A DNA stretch of 64,000 bases from Paraburkholderia sediminicola (GTDB taxonomy: Bacteria > Pseudomonadota > Gammaproteobacteria > Burkholderiales > Burkholderiaceae), in contig NZ_CADIKC010000001.1 of the NCBI RefSeq assembly GCF_902859805.1, forward strand, positions 434,001 to 498,000, read 5' to 3'. Both the position numbers and the translations under genes were made by a program. Under the pieces are notes generated by a model, which made no database searches, was not told where the DNA came from, and saw only the letters and a list, made by a program, of their open reading frames with translations. Shown piece by piece: positions 34,951 to 43,811 of this stretch (position 1 is the stretch's first letter; the number at the start of each line of letters is the position of its first letter).

Positions 34951-36510
34951 TCACGCCCCTTCCGGCAACGTGAACACGGCAATCGCAGCCGCCAGTTGCC
35001 CGGTCTGTGCTTTCAGGACGTCAGCGGACGCGCTGGCCTCTTCCACCAAGGCGGCGTTCTGCTGGGTCGTTTGATCCATGCTCGCCACCGCAATGTTGAC
35101 CTGTTCGATGCCCGAGCTTTGCTCGACCGACGCCGCGCTGATCTCGCCCATGATGTCCGTCACGCGGCGCACTGCGTGCACCACTTCCTGCATCGTTTCA
35201 CCGGCCCGGCCCACGTACTGCGAGCCGCCTTCGATCTGCGCGGCCGATTCCTCGATCAGCGTCTTGATCTCCTTGGCCGCCGCCGCGCTGCGCTGCGCGA
35301 GGCTGCGCACTTCGCCCGCCACCACCGCAAAACCACGCCCTTCCTCACCGGCACGCGCCGCTTCGACAGCCGCGTTCAAGGCAAGAATGTTGGTCTGAAA
35401 GGCAATCCCCTCGATCACGCCGATGATGTCGCCAATCCGGTGCGATGACTGCGAGATGCCACGCATCGTCTCGACCACCTGGCCGACCACTTCACCGCCG
35501 CGCGCCGCCGTCTCCGATGCGTTGTGCGCCAGCTGACTGGCCTGCTTGGCGTTGTCGGCGTTCTGCTTCACGGTCGCGGTGATCTGCTCCATGCTGGAAG
35601 CGGTTTCGCCGAGCGCGGTTGCCTGCTGTTCCGTACGGCGCGACAGATCCGCGTTGCCGGCGGCAATCTCGTTGGACACCGTCGAAATCAGCGTGGCGCC
35701 GCTGCGAATCTGCGTGATCGCCTGCGCGAGCCGATGCTGCATGCGCTGCATCGCGGCGAGCAGGCTGACGTTGTCGCCGGCCTTTGTTTCGACCACCACA
35801 TCGAGGTCGCCGTCGGCGATACGTGAAGCGATCTGTGCCGCGTAAGCCGGTTCGCCGCCGAGTTGCCGCAAGATGCTGCGCAAGATTACGCCGATCACGA
35901 CGCCCACCACCAGACACAGAATCAGCGCGGCGCCGACGTACTGCACGAGCGTGGTGTAAAACGCGGCGTCGATATCGTCCGTGAACACACCGGTGACGAT
36001 CGTCCAGTCCCATGGCTTGTAGAGCCGCACGTAGTTGATCTTCGGCGCCATCTGATTGGAGCCCGGCTTCAGGAACTGCAGGTGGATGAAGCCTTCGCCT
36101 TCGCGCTGGGCGAGATCCGAGCCGTCCTTGAACACGTGACGGCCTTGCGGGTCCGTGAAGCCGCTCATGTCCTTGCCTTCGAGATCGGCGCGCACGCCGT
36201 GCATCAGCACTTTTGCATGCGGGTCCTCGATGACGAGGTAGCCGCCGGCGCCGTCGTAGCGCATTGCGCGCAGGTCGGCCATGGCTGTGCGTTGCGCGTC
36301 GGCGAGCGGCATCGTGCCGGCCGTGACGAGGCCGTTATAGCGATCCAGCACGCTGTAGGCCACGCTCACCACGCTTTTCAGCTCGGCCTGCCGGTTGGCG
36401 ATCATCGTGTCGCGCGTTTTGAACGCGCCCCACAGGCCGATAGCCAGAATCCCCATGCACATCACTGCTAGCGCGAGCCAAAGCCGCACTTTCAGGCGAA
36501 AGCGTTCCAT
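34951..36510 (-). CDS. Methyl-accepting chemotaxis protein with Cache sensor
   Basis: A 519-residue chemoreceptor. One membrane helix (about 8-30) is followed by a periplasmic single-Cache domain (about 35-185, with [23 protein letters not shown] and [11 protein letters not shown]), a second helix (about 190-212), HAMP, and a long signalling domain. The hairpin tip, [36 protein letters not shown], is the conserved kinase-control region, with methylation-helix repeats on each side. It steers swimming via CheA/CheW encoded elsewhere. The C-terminus lacks a CheR-binding pentapeptide. The lipoprotein gene is convergent with it. Ligand unknown; carboxylates are common for this Cache type. Confidence 0.92.
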   Translation of the reverse strand: MERFRLKVRLWLALAVMCMGILAIGLWGAFKTRDTMIANRQAELKSVVSVAYSVLDRYNGLVTAGTMPLADAQRTAMADLRAMRYDGAGGYLVIEDPHAKVLMHGVRADLEGKDMSGFTDPQGRHVFKDGSDLAQREGEGFIHLQFLKPGSNQMAPKINYVRLYKPWDWTIVTGVFTDDIDAAFYTTLVQYVGAALILCLVVGVVIGVILRSILRQLGGEPAYAAQIASRIADGDLDVVVETKAGDNVSLLAAMQRMQHRLAQAITQIRSGATLISTVSNEIAAGNADLSRRTEQQATALGETASSMEQITATVKQNADNAKQASQLAHNASETAARGGEVVGQVVETMRGISQSSHRIGDIIGVIEGIAFQTNILALNAAVEAARAGEEGRGFAVVAGEVRSLAQRSAAAAKEIKTLIEESAAQIEGGSQYVGRAGETMQEVVHAVRRVTDIMGEISAASVEQSSGIEQVNIAVASMDQTTQQNAALVEEASASADVLKAQTGQLAAAIAVFTLPEGA

Positions 36511-36706
36511 CTCCGTATTCCTTTCTACTTATAGCCGGGCGCCACGCGGGCGAGCACCCTAACTGTTCATGTCAATCTTCGGAATAACGGCGGAGCGGGG
36601 GAAAACTTCAGCGTTTGTTTGATGGGTTTGTTGATCCTTTCGCGCGTTGGTCCATGGGGTTGAGCTTGACTGGCGCTACTCGCCGGGGCGGCGGCGCCCC
36701 AACCCT

Positions 36707-37276
36707 TCACTCGGCCGGCAGCGCAAGCGAGGCAACTTCACAGCGCGGCCACTGTTTCAGCACCTCGGGCGCCATCAGCAACTTGGCCGCCCGCACCCCC
36801 GCCCCCATCACGATCTGAGCACGCTCCATGACGGCGGCGTCGACGAGAATGCGCCAGTCTTCCGGCAAGCCGAAGGCCGTAATTCCGCCGAACTCCATCC
36901 CGCTATGCTCCACGGCGGCTTCCCGTTTGGCGAACGAAAGGCGCTGCGCGCCCAGCGCCGCCTTCACCGCGCCGTTGATGTCCAGACGCAGCGAACCCAG
37001 CGAGACCAGCGCCGCGTAATGCTCGGCGCCCTCCTTCTTATAGCGGACCACGATCGTGTTGGCGCAGTCCGCGAGGCCAAAGCCGTAGCGTGCGCTGAAT
37101 TCGACGGTGTCCGAAGCGTCGTCGCTGACGGCAAATACCGTCACGCCGTGGGCCGGCAGATCCTCGACGACATGCGCGGGCAAATGCGCGCTCAGTTGTT
37201 CCGCGGGAATGATATCCAGCTGCTTGACGAGTTCGTGCGAGTGCATAGTGATCAAAATGTGAAGGTCCATCGGCAT
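36707..37276 (-). CDS. YbaK/aminoacyl-tRNA editing-domain protein
   Basis: A 189-residue protein with the YbaK/ProX fold that hydrolyses mis-charged aminoacyl-tRNAs. Blocks seen are HVVEDLPAHGVTVFAVSDDASDTVEFS, NTIVVRYKKEGAEHYAALVSLGSLRLD, the lysine-containing RLSFAKREAAVEHSGMEFGGITAFGLP and MGAGVRAAKLLMAPEVL. Editing specificity (Pro, Cys or Ala) is not certain. The start is uncertain: ATG 37276, 37270 and 37246 are close together and none has a strong site. The YihY-family gene is divergent, about 180 bp away. Confidence 0.8.
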   Translation of the reverse strand: MPMDLHILITMHSHELVKQLDIIPAEQLSAHLPAHVVEDLPAHGVTVFAVSDDASDTVEFSARYGFGLADCANTIVVRYKKEGAEHYAALVSLGSLRLDINGAVKAALGAQRLSFAKREAAVEHSGMEFGGITAFGLPEDWRILVDAAVMERAQIVMGAGVRAAKLLMAPEVLKQWPRCEVASLALPAE

Positions 37277-37453
37277 TCTAACGGCACACATGCTGGCGGC
37301 GTATCGCGCGCATGGGCATGAAGCGCTTGTTATAGTGACAGGCACAAGGTTTGCGAAAGGCGTCGATGTGAAGGTTGCACATGCTGCATTGAGCCACGTC
37401 AACGGCACGCACGCGGCGCTTCTCGCGCCAGTACCTCCTTGAGAAACACGACC

Positions 37454-38785
37454 ATGGACATCGACACGCTCTCCGCCGAGAACCTCCAGTTGGTAGCGCG
37501 CAGGCAGGCCAATTGGGCAATCGGCGCATTCAAACAGTTCGCCGACGACCGCTGCGCGGCCATGGCAGCCAGCATCGCCTTCTATGCGGCCTTCTCGCTC
37601 GCGCCTACGCTGGTCATGGTGATCGCCGTGGCGGGCTGGTTCTTCGGCGCCGCCGCCGCGCGCGGCGAACTGTTCAACCACATTCACGGCCTGCTCGGCG
37701 ACCAGGCTGCTGCGGGCGTGCAAACGATCGTCGAGAACGCTCATCACAGCGGCAGCGCCGGCGGCATCGCGGCGATCATTTCGTTTTCGATGCTGGCGAT
37801 CGGCGCCTCGGCGACCTTCTCATCGCTCAATAGCGCGCTCAATATGGTGTGGCCGTACACCGGGCCGCGCTCGTCGAGCGTGATTGCGATGGTGCGCGTG
37901 CGCCTGATTTCGTTCGGCCTGGTGCTCGGCGTCGCCTTCCTGCTGATCGTCTCGCTGGTGCTCGATACGGTCATCACATTTATCGGCAAATGGCTGTGGG
38001 GCAACTCGCCTTATGTGGCGATCGGCAACCTGCTGCAACTCGGCGTCGGCCTGCTGGTGCTGGCCTTCGCCTTCGCCGGCCTGCTGAAGTTTCTGCCGGA
38101 CGCCAAGGTGCAGTGGCGCGATGCGTTCGTCGGCGGAGTCGTCGCGGCTGTGCTGTTCTCGGCGGGCAAGAAGCTGTTCGCGCTGTATATCGCGCATGCC
38201 GGGATGGCGAGTTCGTTCGGCGCCGCCGGCTCGCTGGCCGTGCTGCTGATGTGGCTGTACTTCTCTGCTGCCGTGCTCCTGCTCGGCGCGGAGTTTTCGG
38301 CGGCGCGCGGGCGCATGCACGATCCGCGCGGCGGCTGGGGCATGCAGGAAAACTCGCCGCCGGGCAGCCGCGCCATGCTTGCTTCGGTGTTGGCGGCATC
38401 GACGGTATCGGCCGATGCTGTGCCTCACGTGGACAACCGCGAAACCCCTGCTGCCGGGCTTGCTCCAGCAACCGGAGCGGCTGCGGCTGCGGCCGTGGCG
38501 CGGGCCGCAGCAGCGCCGGCATCAGCTTTGCCGCTGCGGGAACCGCGCAAACAGACTTCAGCGCGGGCAACCGCAGTCAAGATCGGCCGCACTGTCGTCC
38601 TGACCGAAGCGCAAGCGACACGTGCCGCCGCGGTCACGCTGGTTGGAGCAGGCCGCACGGCCGCCGCCGCCGATCGCTATGTCAAACGGCATCCATGGAC
38701 TTCGGTGTTGTTTGCGGCGGCGGCCGGGCTGGCTGCCGCGGCGGTGGCGCGCCGCAACGCCGGCGATAACGGCCCCGGTGCGTAA
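37454..38785 (+). CDS. YihY/UPF0761 inner-membrane protein with C-terminal DUF883-like tail
   Basis: A 443-residue membrane protein. Residues 1-290 form the YihY/UPF0761 (former RNase BN) domain with about six helices; family blocks are MAASIAFYAAFSLAPTLVM, SALNMVWPY and HAGMASSFGAAGSLAVLLMWLYFSAAVLLLGAEF. A long Ala-rich, low-complexity linker follows. The last 40 residues, ADRYVKRHPWTSVLFAAAAG and its following helix and ARR, resemble the C-terminal anchor of DUF883 (ElaB/YqjD) proteins, which bind ribosomes at the membrane in E. coli. Most YihY proteins lack that tail. Start at ATG 37454; the role is unknown. Confidence 0.8.
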   Translation: MDIDTLSAENLQLVARRQANWAIGAFKQFADDRCAAMAASIAFYAAFSLAPTLVMVIAVAGWFFGAAAARGELFNHIHGLLGDQAAAGVQTIVENAHHSGSAGGIAAIISFSMLAIGASATFSSLNSALNMVWPYTGPRSSSVIAMVRVRLISFGLVLGVAFLLIVSLVLDTVITFIGKWLWGNSPYVAIGNLLQLGVGLLVLAFAFAGLLKFLPDAKVQWRDAFVGGVVAAVLFSAGKKLFALYIAHAGMASSFGAAGSLAVLLMWLYFSAAVLLLGAEFSAARGRMHDPRGGWGMQENSPPGSRAMLASVLAASTVSADAVPHVDNRETPAAGLAPATGAAAAAAVARAAAAPASALPLREPRKQTSARATAVKIGRTVVLTEAQATRAAAVTLVGAGRTAAAADRYVKRHPWTSVLFAAAAGLAAAAVARRNAGDNGPGA

Positions 38786-39286
38786 ATAGGCGTGAAGACT
38801 GAAGCGGGCCGCGGCTCCCGCTGACATAGCCAGAAAAGACTGCCCGGCATGAAGACCATGGCGGCAGCCGACGACGACACACCATCGCGTCAAGTCTGAA
38901 CCACGGGCTGCAACCGCCGCGGTTACGCACCTGCCCATAACGCATAAATTCTGTCCAGCGCGTCCGTCAAGCGAAACACGGCTCCATTTTTATATGGACG
39001 CTGTAAAACGGCACGAATAGCTAGACGACTAAATTACAAAGGCCATTCAAACAAGTGTCCAAATTGAGGGGAGCGAGGCCTTCACTGTCAACAAAACAAC
39101 AATAATGCGTGGTCAACCAATCAATATTGCGGAAATGGCAATAATCGTTAACGGGCTTTAAATACAAGGCTTTGCGTCGTTTGTCGGTTTTTGGAGACAC
39201 TCTTTTTTTTCCGGTTCTTACCCGTTGGGGCAGTGAGCTATTCTCCTTTCCGCAACAACAAACTAATCATCTGCGTGGAGAAATGG
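38786..39286. other. Long leader region upstream of the porin gene
   Basis: This 501-bp stretch is AT-richer from about 38940 on. It should hold the strong promoter and 5' leader of the porin. A TAAATA box at 39159-39164 is present but I found no good matching -35 element. The last 20 bp before the ATG contain GTGGAG, a fair ribosome site. No small gene is supported. Confidence 0.45.
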
Positions 39287-40474
39287 ATGAAACGAGTCGC
39301 ACTGTCTACCCTCTCGCTGGCGCTTCTGGGCGTCACCGGCATGGCGCATGCTCAAAGCAGCGTTACCCTTTACGGTTTGATCGACGAATCGGTCCAGTAC
39401 GTCCACAACACGAAGGACACGGCCGGTAACAACAAGAATCTGGTCGCGATGGTTGCCGGCAATCTGCAAGGCGATCGTTTTGGCCTGAAGGGCACGGAAG
39501 ACCTCGGCGGTGGCCTGAAGGCAATCTTCCAATTGGAAAACGGCTTTGACGTGAACAGCGGCAAGCTGGGTCAAGGCGGCCGTATGTTCGGTCGTCAAGC
39601 CTACGTCGGCCTGACGGGCGACCAGTGGGGCACGGTCACGCTGGGTCGTCAGTACGACCCGGTGGTCGACCTGGTTCAACCGCTGACGGGTGACAACTAC
39701 TTCGGTTCCACCTTCGCAACGCCGGGCGACGTCGACAACAACGACAACTCCTCGCGCACGAACAGCGCCATCAAGTACACCTCGCCGGTGTGGGGCGGCT
39801 TCCAGTTCGAAGGCATGTACGCTCTGGGCGGCGTGGCTGGTCAAACGGGTTCGGGTCAAACGTGGTCGGGCGCTGCAACGTACGCAACGGGTCCGTTCAG
39901 CGTTGCTGCTGGCTACTTCCGCGCTGACAACGGCAACACGCTGGCTAGCCGCATCGCTGGCACGCCGCCGTCGGCAGGCTGGAACGGCAGCACGTCGGAC
40001 GGTACGTTCGACGGCCAGGTCAACACGGCGTACGCAGCAGCGAAGTCGATCGGCATCGCTCAAGTTGCAGCGCAATACGTGACTGGCCCGTTCACGGTCA
40101 ACCTGCGTTACAGCAATGCACAATACAAGCCGGATGCAAATTCGGGCTTCGGTTCGACCGAGAAGTTCAACGTCGGCGGTGTGTACCTTGGCTACCAGGC
40201 AACGCCGGCTATGCTGGTGGGCGTGGGCTACGCCTACACGAAGGGTACGGGCGACGCGAGCGCAACGTATAACCAGGTTTCCCTGGGCGGCGACTACAAC
40301 CTGTCGAAGCGCACGGACATCTACCTGGTCGGCGCATGGCAACACGCAAGCGGCGAACAACGTAACTCGAGCGGCAACCTGGTTTCGGCTGGCGCATCGA
40401 TCGGTTCGTACGGCTACAACTCGGCTTCCAACTCGCAAGAAATGGTTAGCCTGGGCATCCGCCACAAGTTCTAA
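39287..40474 (+). CDS. Gram-negative porin (OmpC-like trimeric porin family)
   Basis: A 395-residue outer-membrane porin of the betaproteobacterial type. The signal peptide ends at AHAQ (about residue 20), and the mature barrel begins SSVTLYGLIDESVQY. FGRQAYVGLTGDQWGTVTLGRQYDP is the conserved constriction-loop region, and the protein closes with SLGIRHKF, whose terminal phenylalanine is the assembly signal. It should form a 16-strand trimer passing small polar solutes. Codon choice is more biased than its neighbours, with many CAA, GGT and GCT codons, as expected for abundant proteins. A perfect 14-bp terminator follows. Confidence 0.95.
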   Translation: MKRVALSTLSLALLGVTGMAHAQSSVTLYGLIDESVQYVHNTKDTAGNNKNLVAMVAGNLQGDRFGLKGTEDLGGGLKAIFQLENGFDVNSGKLGQGGRMFGRQAYVGLTGDQWGTVTLGRQYDPVVDLVQPLTGDNYFGSTFATPGDVDNNDNSSRTNSAIKYTSPVWGGFQFEGMYALGGVAGQTGSGQTWSGAATYATGPFSVAAGYFRADNGNTLASRIAGTPPSAGWNGSTSDGTFDGQVNTAYAAAKSIGIAQVAAQYVTGPFTVNLRYSNAQYKPDANSGFGSTEKFNVGGVYLGYQATPAMLVGVGYAYTKGTGDASATYNQVSLGGDYNLSKRTDIYLVGAWQHASGEQRNSSGNLVSAGASIGSYGYNSASNSQEMVSLGIRHKF

Positions 40475-40512
40475 TCGAACTTGACGGACTGCTGAAGCAA
40501 CACGCAGTTGAA

Positions 40513-40550
40513 AACCAGCCACAGGCGCAAGCCTGTGGCTGGTTTTTTTT
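40513..40550 (+). terminator. Strong rho-independent terminator of the porin gene
   Basis: A perfect 14-bp stem, AACCAGCCACAGGC at 40513-40526 and its complement at 40531-40544, with a GCAA tetraloop, runs into eight Ts. It lies about 40 bp after the porin stop. Confidence 0.95.
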
Positions 40551-40735
40551 CGTCTGCCGGTTCTGGCGCATGCGCGCGAATCGACAAGCAGTTCCGCGCG
40601 CATCGTGCCGCCCACAGGATCAACGCGATCGGCAAAGCAAAAGAAAAAGGCCGTCAGCAAGCCTTTAAGAGGCTCGTGACGACCTTGGTGTGACGCTCCC
40701 GGCCCGTAGTAGGCCTCTAAATCTACGCAGCGCCC

Positions 40736-41608
40736 CTAGCGCCGCTGCGCCTTGCCCTTCTCCGCCTGCGCCAACGTCTGCGCCGGCTTCGCATCGAGCT
40801 CATGCTCCACGCCGTCCGCCCCTACCGGCGCGCGATGCAGCACCAATGCACGCTCACGCTGCAGCAGCGGCACATCGGGCGACTCCTGCCAGTCCGGATC
40901 GGGAATCTCGCCGAACACCTGACGCAGCCGCTCGCCCCACGTGCGGTGAATCATCTCGAAGTACGCATTGTCGTGGTCGATCGAAACGAAGCGCGTGACT
41001 TGCAGCGAATCTTTCTCGTACACCAGCAGATCCAGTGGCAGCCCGACCGAGAGATTCGAACGCAGCGTCGAATCCATCGAAATCAGCGCGCACTTGGCCG
41101 CTTCGTCGAGCGGCGTGGACGGCGTCAGCACGCGGTCGATGATCGGCTTACCGTACTTGGCCTCGCCGATCTGGAAATACGGGTTCACGGCCGAGGCTTC
41201 GATGAAATTACCCGCCGCGTAGATCATGAACAGGCGCGGCCGGTTGCCGGCGATCTGGCCGCCGAGAATGAAGCTGCAATTGAACTCGACGCCGAATTCC
41301 TGCAACGCATCGGCTTCGCGCTGATGCACGCGGCGGACCGCGTGGCCAATCACGCGGGCCGCGTCGGCCATGGTGGGCGCGCTCCAGAGCGTGGGCTGCG
41401 AAGGATCGACGGGCTCGGACAGCTCGTGCAGCACCGCTTGCGTGAGCGACAGGTTGCCGGCGCCCAGCAGCACAAGCATGCGTTCGCCCGGCTGCTCGAA
41501 CACCGACATCTTGCGCGCGGTGCTGATGTGATCGACGCCCGCATTGGTGCGCGTGTCCGACAGGAACACGAGCCCGTCGTCGACGGACATCGCTACACAG
41601 TAAGTCAT
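40736..41608 (-). CDS. Anbu / proteasome-type peptidase
   Basis: A 290-residue member of the Anbu (ancestral beta subunit, or BPH-like) family of the proteasome/HslV superfamily. From ATG 41608 it begins MTYCVAMSVDDGLVFLSDTR and then NAGVDHISTARKM, matching Anbu, in which Thr2 becomes the N-terminal nucleophile after Met removal. A TTG start upstream would spoil this. Anbu assembles into open helical or ring forms in studied species; its substrates are unknown. It is the last gene of a set with transglutaminase, alpha-E and ATP-grasp genes, the usual Anbu context. The last 30 residues form a charged, Gln/Ala-rich tail. Confidence 0.87.
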   Translation of the reverse strand: MTYCVAMSVDDGLVFLSDTRTNAGVDHISTARKMSVFEQPGERMLVLLGAGNLSLTQAVLHELSEPVDPSQPTLWSAPTMADAARVIGHAVRRVHQREADALQEFGVEFNCSFILGGQIAGNRPRLFMIYAAGNFIEASAVNPYFQIGEAKYGKPIIDRVLTPSTPLDEAAKCALISMDSTLRSNLSVGLPLDLLVYEKDSLQVTRFVSIDHDNAYFEMIHRTWGERLRQVFGEIPDPDWQESPDVPLLQRERALVLHRAPVGADGVEHELDAKPAQTLAQAEKGKAQRR

Positions 41609-41736
41609 AAGGAAAAGTACCCGCAAAAAACGACTGAACGGCGCTATTGTAATGCGGCGCGCATGCGCCTTACCCCGTTTTACGGCTGCCGCACGCCGAA
41701 TCTGAATGGCTATGCGGGCTGACGCTCACTTAAACG

Positions 41737-41776
41737 GCTCGCCAGCCCTCCTGGCGAGCTGTCCTGTGACGGACAG
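41737..41776. other. Two hairpins between transglutaminase and Anbu genes
   Basis: GCTCGCCAG (41737-41745) pairs with CTGGCGAGC (41751-41759), and CTGTCC (41759-41764) pairs with GGACAG (41771-41776). They lie in the 238-bp gap inside the Anbu set. No T-run follows on the minus strand, so they may be processing or attenuation structures, or nothing. Confidence 0.4.
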
Positions 41777-41846
41777 CCAAGGCGGCCGCGGGAGGCCTGT
41801 CCTGCAGCCTGGCAAGCCTATTGAGTTGGCCGCCAGCCCCAACCGT

Positions 41847-42674
41847 TTATTGCGGCATCTGTCCGCTGACCGTGACGGACACCTTCAACTGTTCCTCCAG
41901 CCCGCCGATCCGTCGGCCGCGCACCGGCGCGGCGGCTTCGTAGTCGCGCGCCACGGCGAGCCGGCAGTAGATCTCGCTGGCGAACGCGGCGTGCGTGACG
42001 TCGACGGAAATCCAGCCCTTGCCGTCGAGCCACACGTCGACCCATGCGTGGCTCGCGCCGTGGTCCGCCCCGAGGGGACTTCCTCCTGCGCTGACGTCGC
42101 CGGGTTCAATGTAGCCGCTCACGTAACGCGCCGGGATGCCGCGCGCGCGGCAGCAGGCCAGCATCAGATGCGCGTGGTCCTGGCACACGCCGTTGCCGAG
42201 CGCGAGCGCCTGGGCGGCCGTGCTGGTGACTTCGGTGATGCCAGTGTTGTACTTCACGCGCTGCACGATCTGTTCGGCCAACTCGATCAGATTGCCGGAA
42301 GTCGCGAGACTCGGCACCGATGCGGCCAGCTCGCGGACTGCCGCATCGGCCTCGGTGAGACGCGTCGAGCAGGTGAAATGCTCAAGCGGAATCGGGCCGA
42401 CCGCGTCGGGCAATTGACCATCTTTCAGCGCAATCGTGTCCACTTCGCCCGCTACGTGCAGACGAATCTCGCCATGTGGCTTGTTGATGACGAGCGTATG
42501 CAGCACATTGCCGTAGGCATCGAAAGTAGCGTCGAGCTTGCCGGGCGCATCGATGCTCCAGCGCCGCACCACCTGCGAGGCGCCGCTTGCCGGCGTCAGA
42601 CGCAGTTGCTGGATCGAATAATGGACAGTCGCTTCGTAGCGATAGGACGTGTCGTGGCGGATCGTCAGGTACAT
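41847..42674 (-). CDS. Transglutaminase-like protein of the Anbu cluster
   Basis: A 275-residue protein with an N-terminal beta domain (MYLTIRHDTSYRYEATVHYS) and a transglutaminase-like papain-fold core. The catalytic Cys is in NGVCQDHAHLMLACCRARGIPARYVSGY, the His in GASHAWVDVWLDGKGWISVDVTH, with the aspartate in that last block. Such proteins may be proteases or amide-forming enzymes. The gene is 13 bp downstream of alpha-E, and the pair with ATP-grasp and Anbu occurs in many proteobacteria. It probably works on a peptide or peptide-like product of the ATP-grasp enzyme; that is an inference. Confidence 0.88.
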   Translation of the reverse strand: MYLTIRHDTSYRYEATVHYSIQQLRLTPASGASQVVRRWSIDAPGKLDATFDAYGNVLHTLVINKPHGEIRLHVAGEVDTIALKDGQLPDAVGPIPLEHFTCSTRLTEADAAVRELAASVPSLATSGNLIELAEQIVQRVKYNTGITEVTSTAAQALALGNGVCQDHAHLMLACCRARGIPARYVSGYIEPGDVSAGGSPLGADHGASHAWVDVWLDGKGWISVDVTHAAFASEIYCRLAVARDYEAAAPVRGRRIGGLEEQLKVSVTVSGQMPQ

Positions 42675-42687
42675 AAAAAGAACTCCG

Positions 42688-43638
42688 TCAGGCGACTGGC
42701 AACATCAGATAGGTACGCGCAACCAGATTGCCGAGCTCGAACACGCGAGCCAGGAACTGTGTCAGATAGGCGTGCAGGCCGGCTTCGAAAATCTGCCGGA
42801 TGTCGGAATACACCAGCTCGGCGCGCAGCTTGCCGGCGAACCGCTCGCACTGGTTCGAGCCGGGCGTGCGCAGCATCGCCAGATTTGTGCAGACGCCTTC
42901 GAGCGAAGCGAGCAGCGAGCGCGGCATCTGCTGGTTCAGGATCATCAATTCGACCACCCGCGCTGGCGTGACGACATCGCGATACACCTTGCGATAAATC
43001 TCCAGCGCCGACACCGAACTGAGAATCGAGGTCCAGTAGTAAAAGTCTTCGAGCTGGCGCGCGGCATCGCGTGAATTCGGCTCGACGTCGGCAAAGCGCA
43101 CGTCGAGAATCCGCGCAGTATTGTCGGCGCGTTCGAGGAAGGTGCCGAGCTGCGTGAAGAAGAACGCGTCGTCCTGCAACGCTGTGCCGATCGTCACACC
43201 GCGCGACAGATGCGAGCGGAACTTCACCCACTCGAATAGCGCGCCCGGATTGCTCACGGCCTGACCGGACTGGCTCCGTTCGTTGAATTCGAGCCAGGTG
43301 TCGTTGATGGTTTCCCACCATTCGGTCGTCAAGGTGCCGCGCACGGCGCGGGCGTTTTCGCGCGCGGCCTGCAAACACGAGTGAATGCTCGACGGATTGT
43401 TTGCGTCGGCCACCATGAAATCGAGCACATGCTCGCGGGTCGGTTCATCGTAGCGCTGCGCGAACGCACTTTCGAGCTCGGAAATGCGCAGCACCGAGCG
43501 TTGTGCGCGCGCCTCCTGCTCGGGCGTTTGCGGCAGCAGCAACGCCTTCAGGTTGATGTCGAGCATGCGGGCGGTGTTCTCCGCGCGCTCCATGTAGCGG
43601 GCCATCCAGAAGAGGTGATCGGCGGTTCGGCTTAGCAT
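42688..43638 (-). CDS. Alpha-E domain protein (DUF403)
   Basis: A 316-residue all-helical protein that begins MLSRTADHLFWMARYMERAENTARML, the signature of the alpha-E (DUF403) family. Further blocks are RENARAVRGTLTTEWWETIN, FFFTQLGTFLERADNTARILDVRF and LILNQQMPRSL. Its function is unknown; it always pairs with a circularly permuted ATP-grasp enzyme and often with transglutaminase-like proteins, suggesting peptide or amino-acid modification. Here it lies 13 bp before the transglutaminase gene and 173 bp after the ATP-grasp gene on the same strand. Length is typical. Confidence 0.9.
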   Translation of the reverse strand: MLSRTADHLFWMARYMERAENTARMLDINLKALLLPQTPEQEARAQRSVLRISELESAFAQRYDEPTREHVLDFMVADANNPSSIHSCLQAARENARAVRGTLTTEWWETINDTWLEFNERSQSGQAVSNPGALFEWVKFRSHLSRGVTIGTALQDDAFFFTQLGTFLERADNTARILDVRFADVEPNSRDAARQLEDFYYWTSILSSVSALEIYRKVYRDVVTPARVVELMILNQQMPRSLLASLEGVCTNLAMLRTPGSNQCERFAGKLRAELVYSDIRQIFEAGLHAYLTQFLARVFELGNLVARTYLMLPVA

Positions 43639-43811
43639 GACGGCGTTCCGTATCTGATGACGCGAGACCCTGGTAAAAGTAAAAAGGCTCGCGCTGGTTA
43701 TCCGTGTGCACCGGCGGCGGTTCGACTACTTCGCCGGCACGTTGGGTTGCGGGTGCGGTTGCATGAATTGCTGCACCAACTCCAGCATGAGCAACCGCAT
43801 TGGCAACCGCG

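Noticed and set aside
39263..40660. A 465-codon frame opposite the porin gene
   Set aside because: Val/Arg/Ala-rich without domains, and it also crosses the porin terminator.
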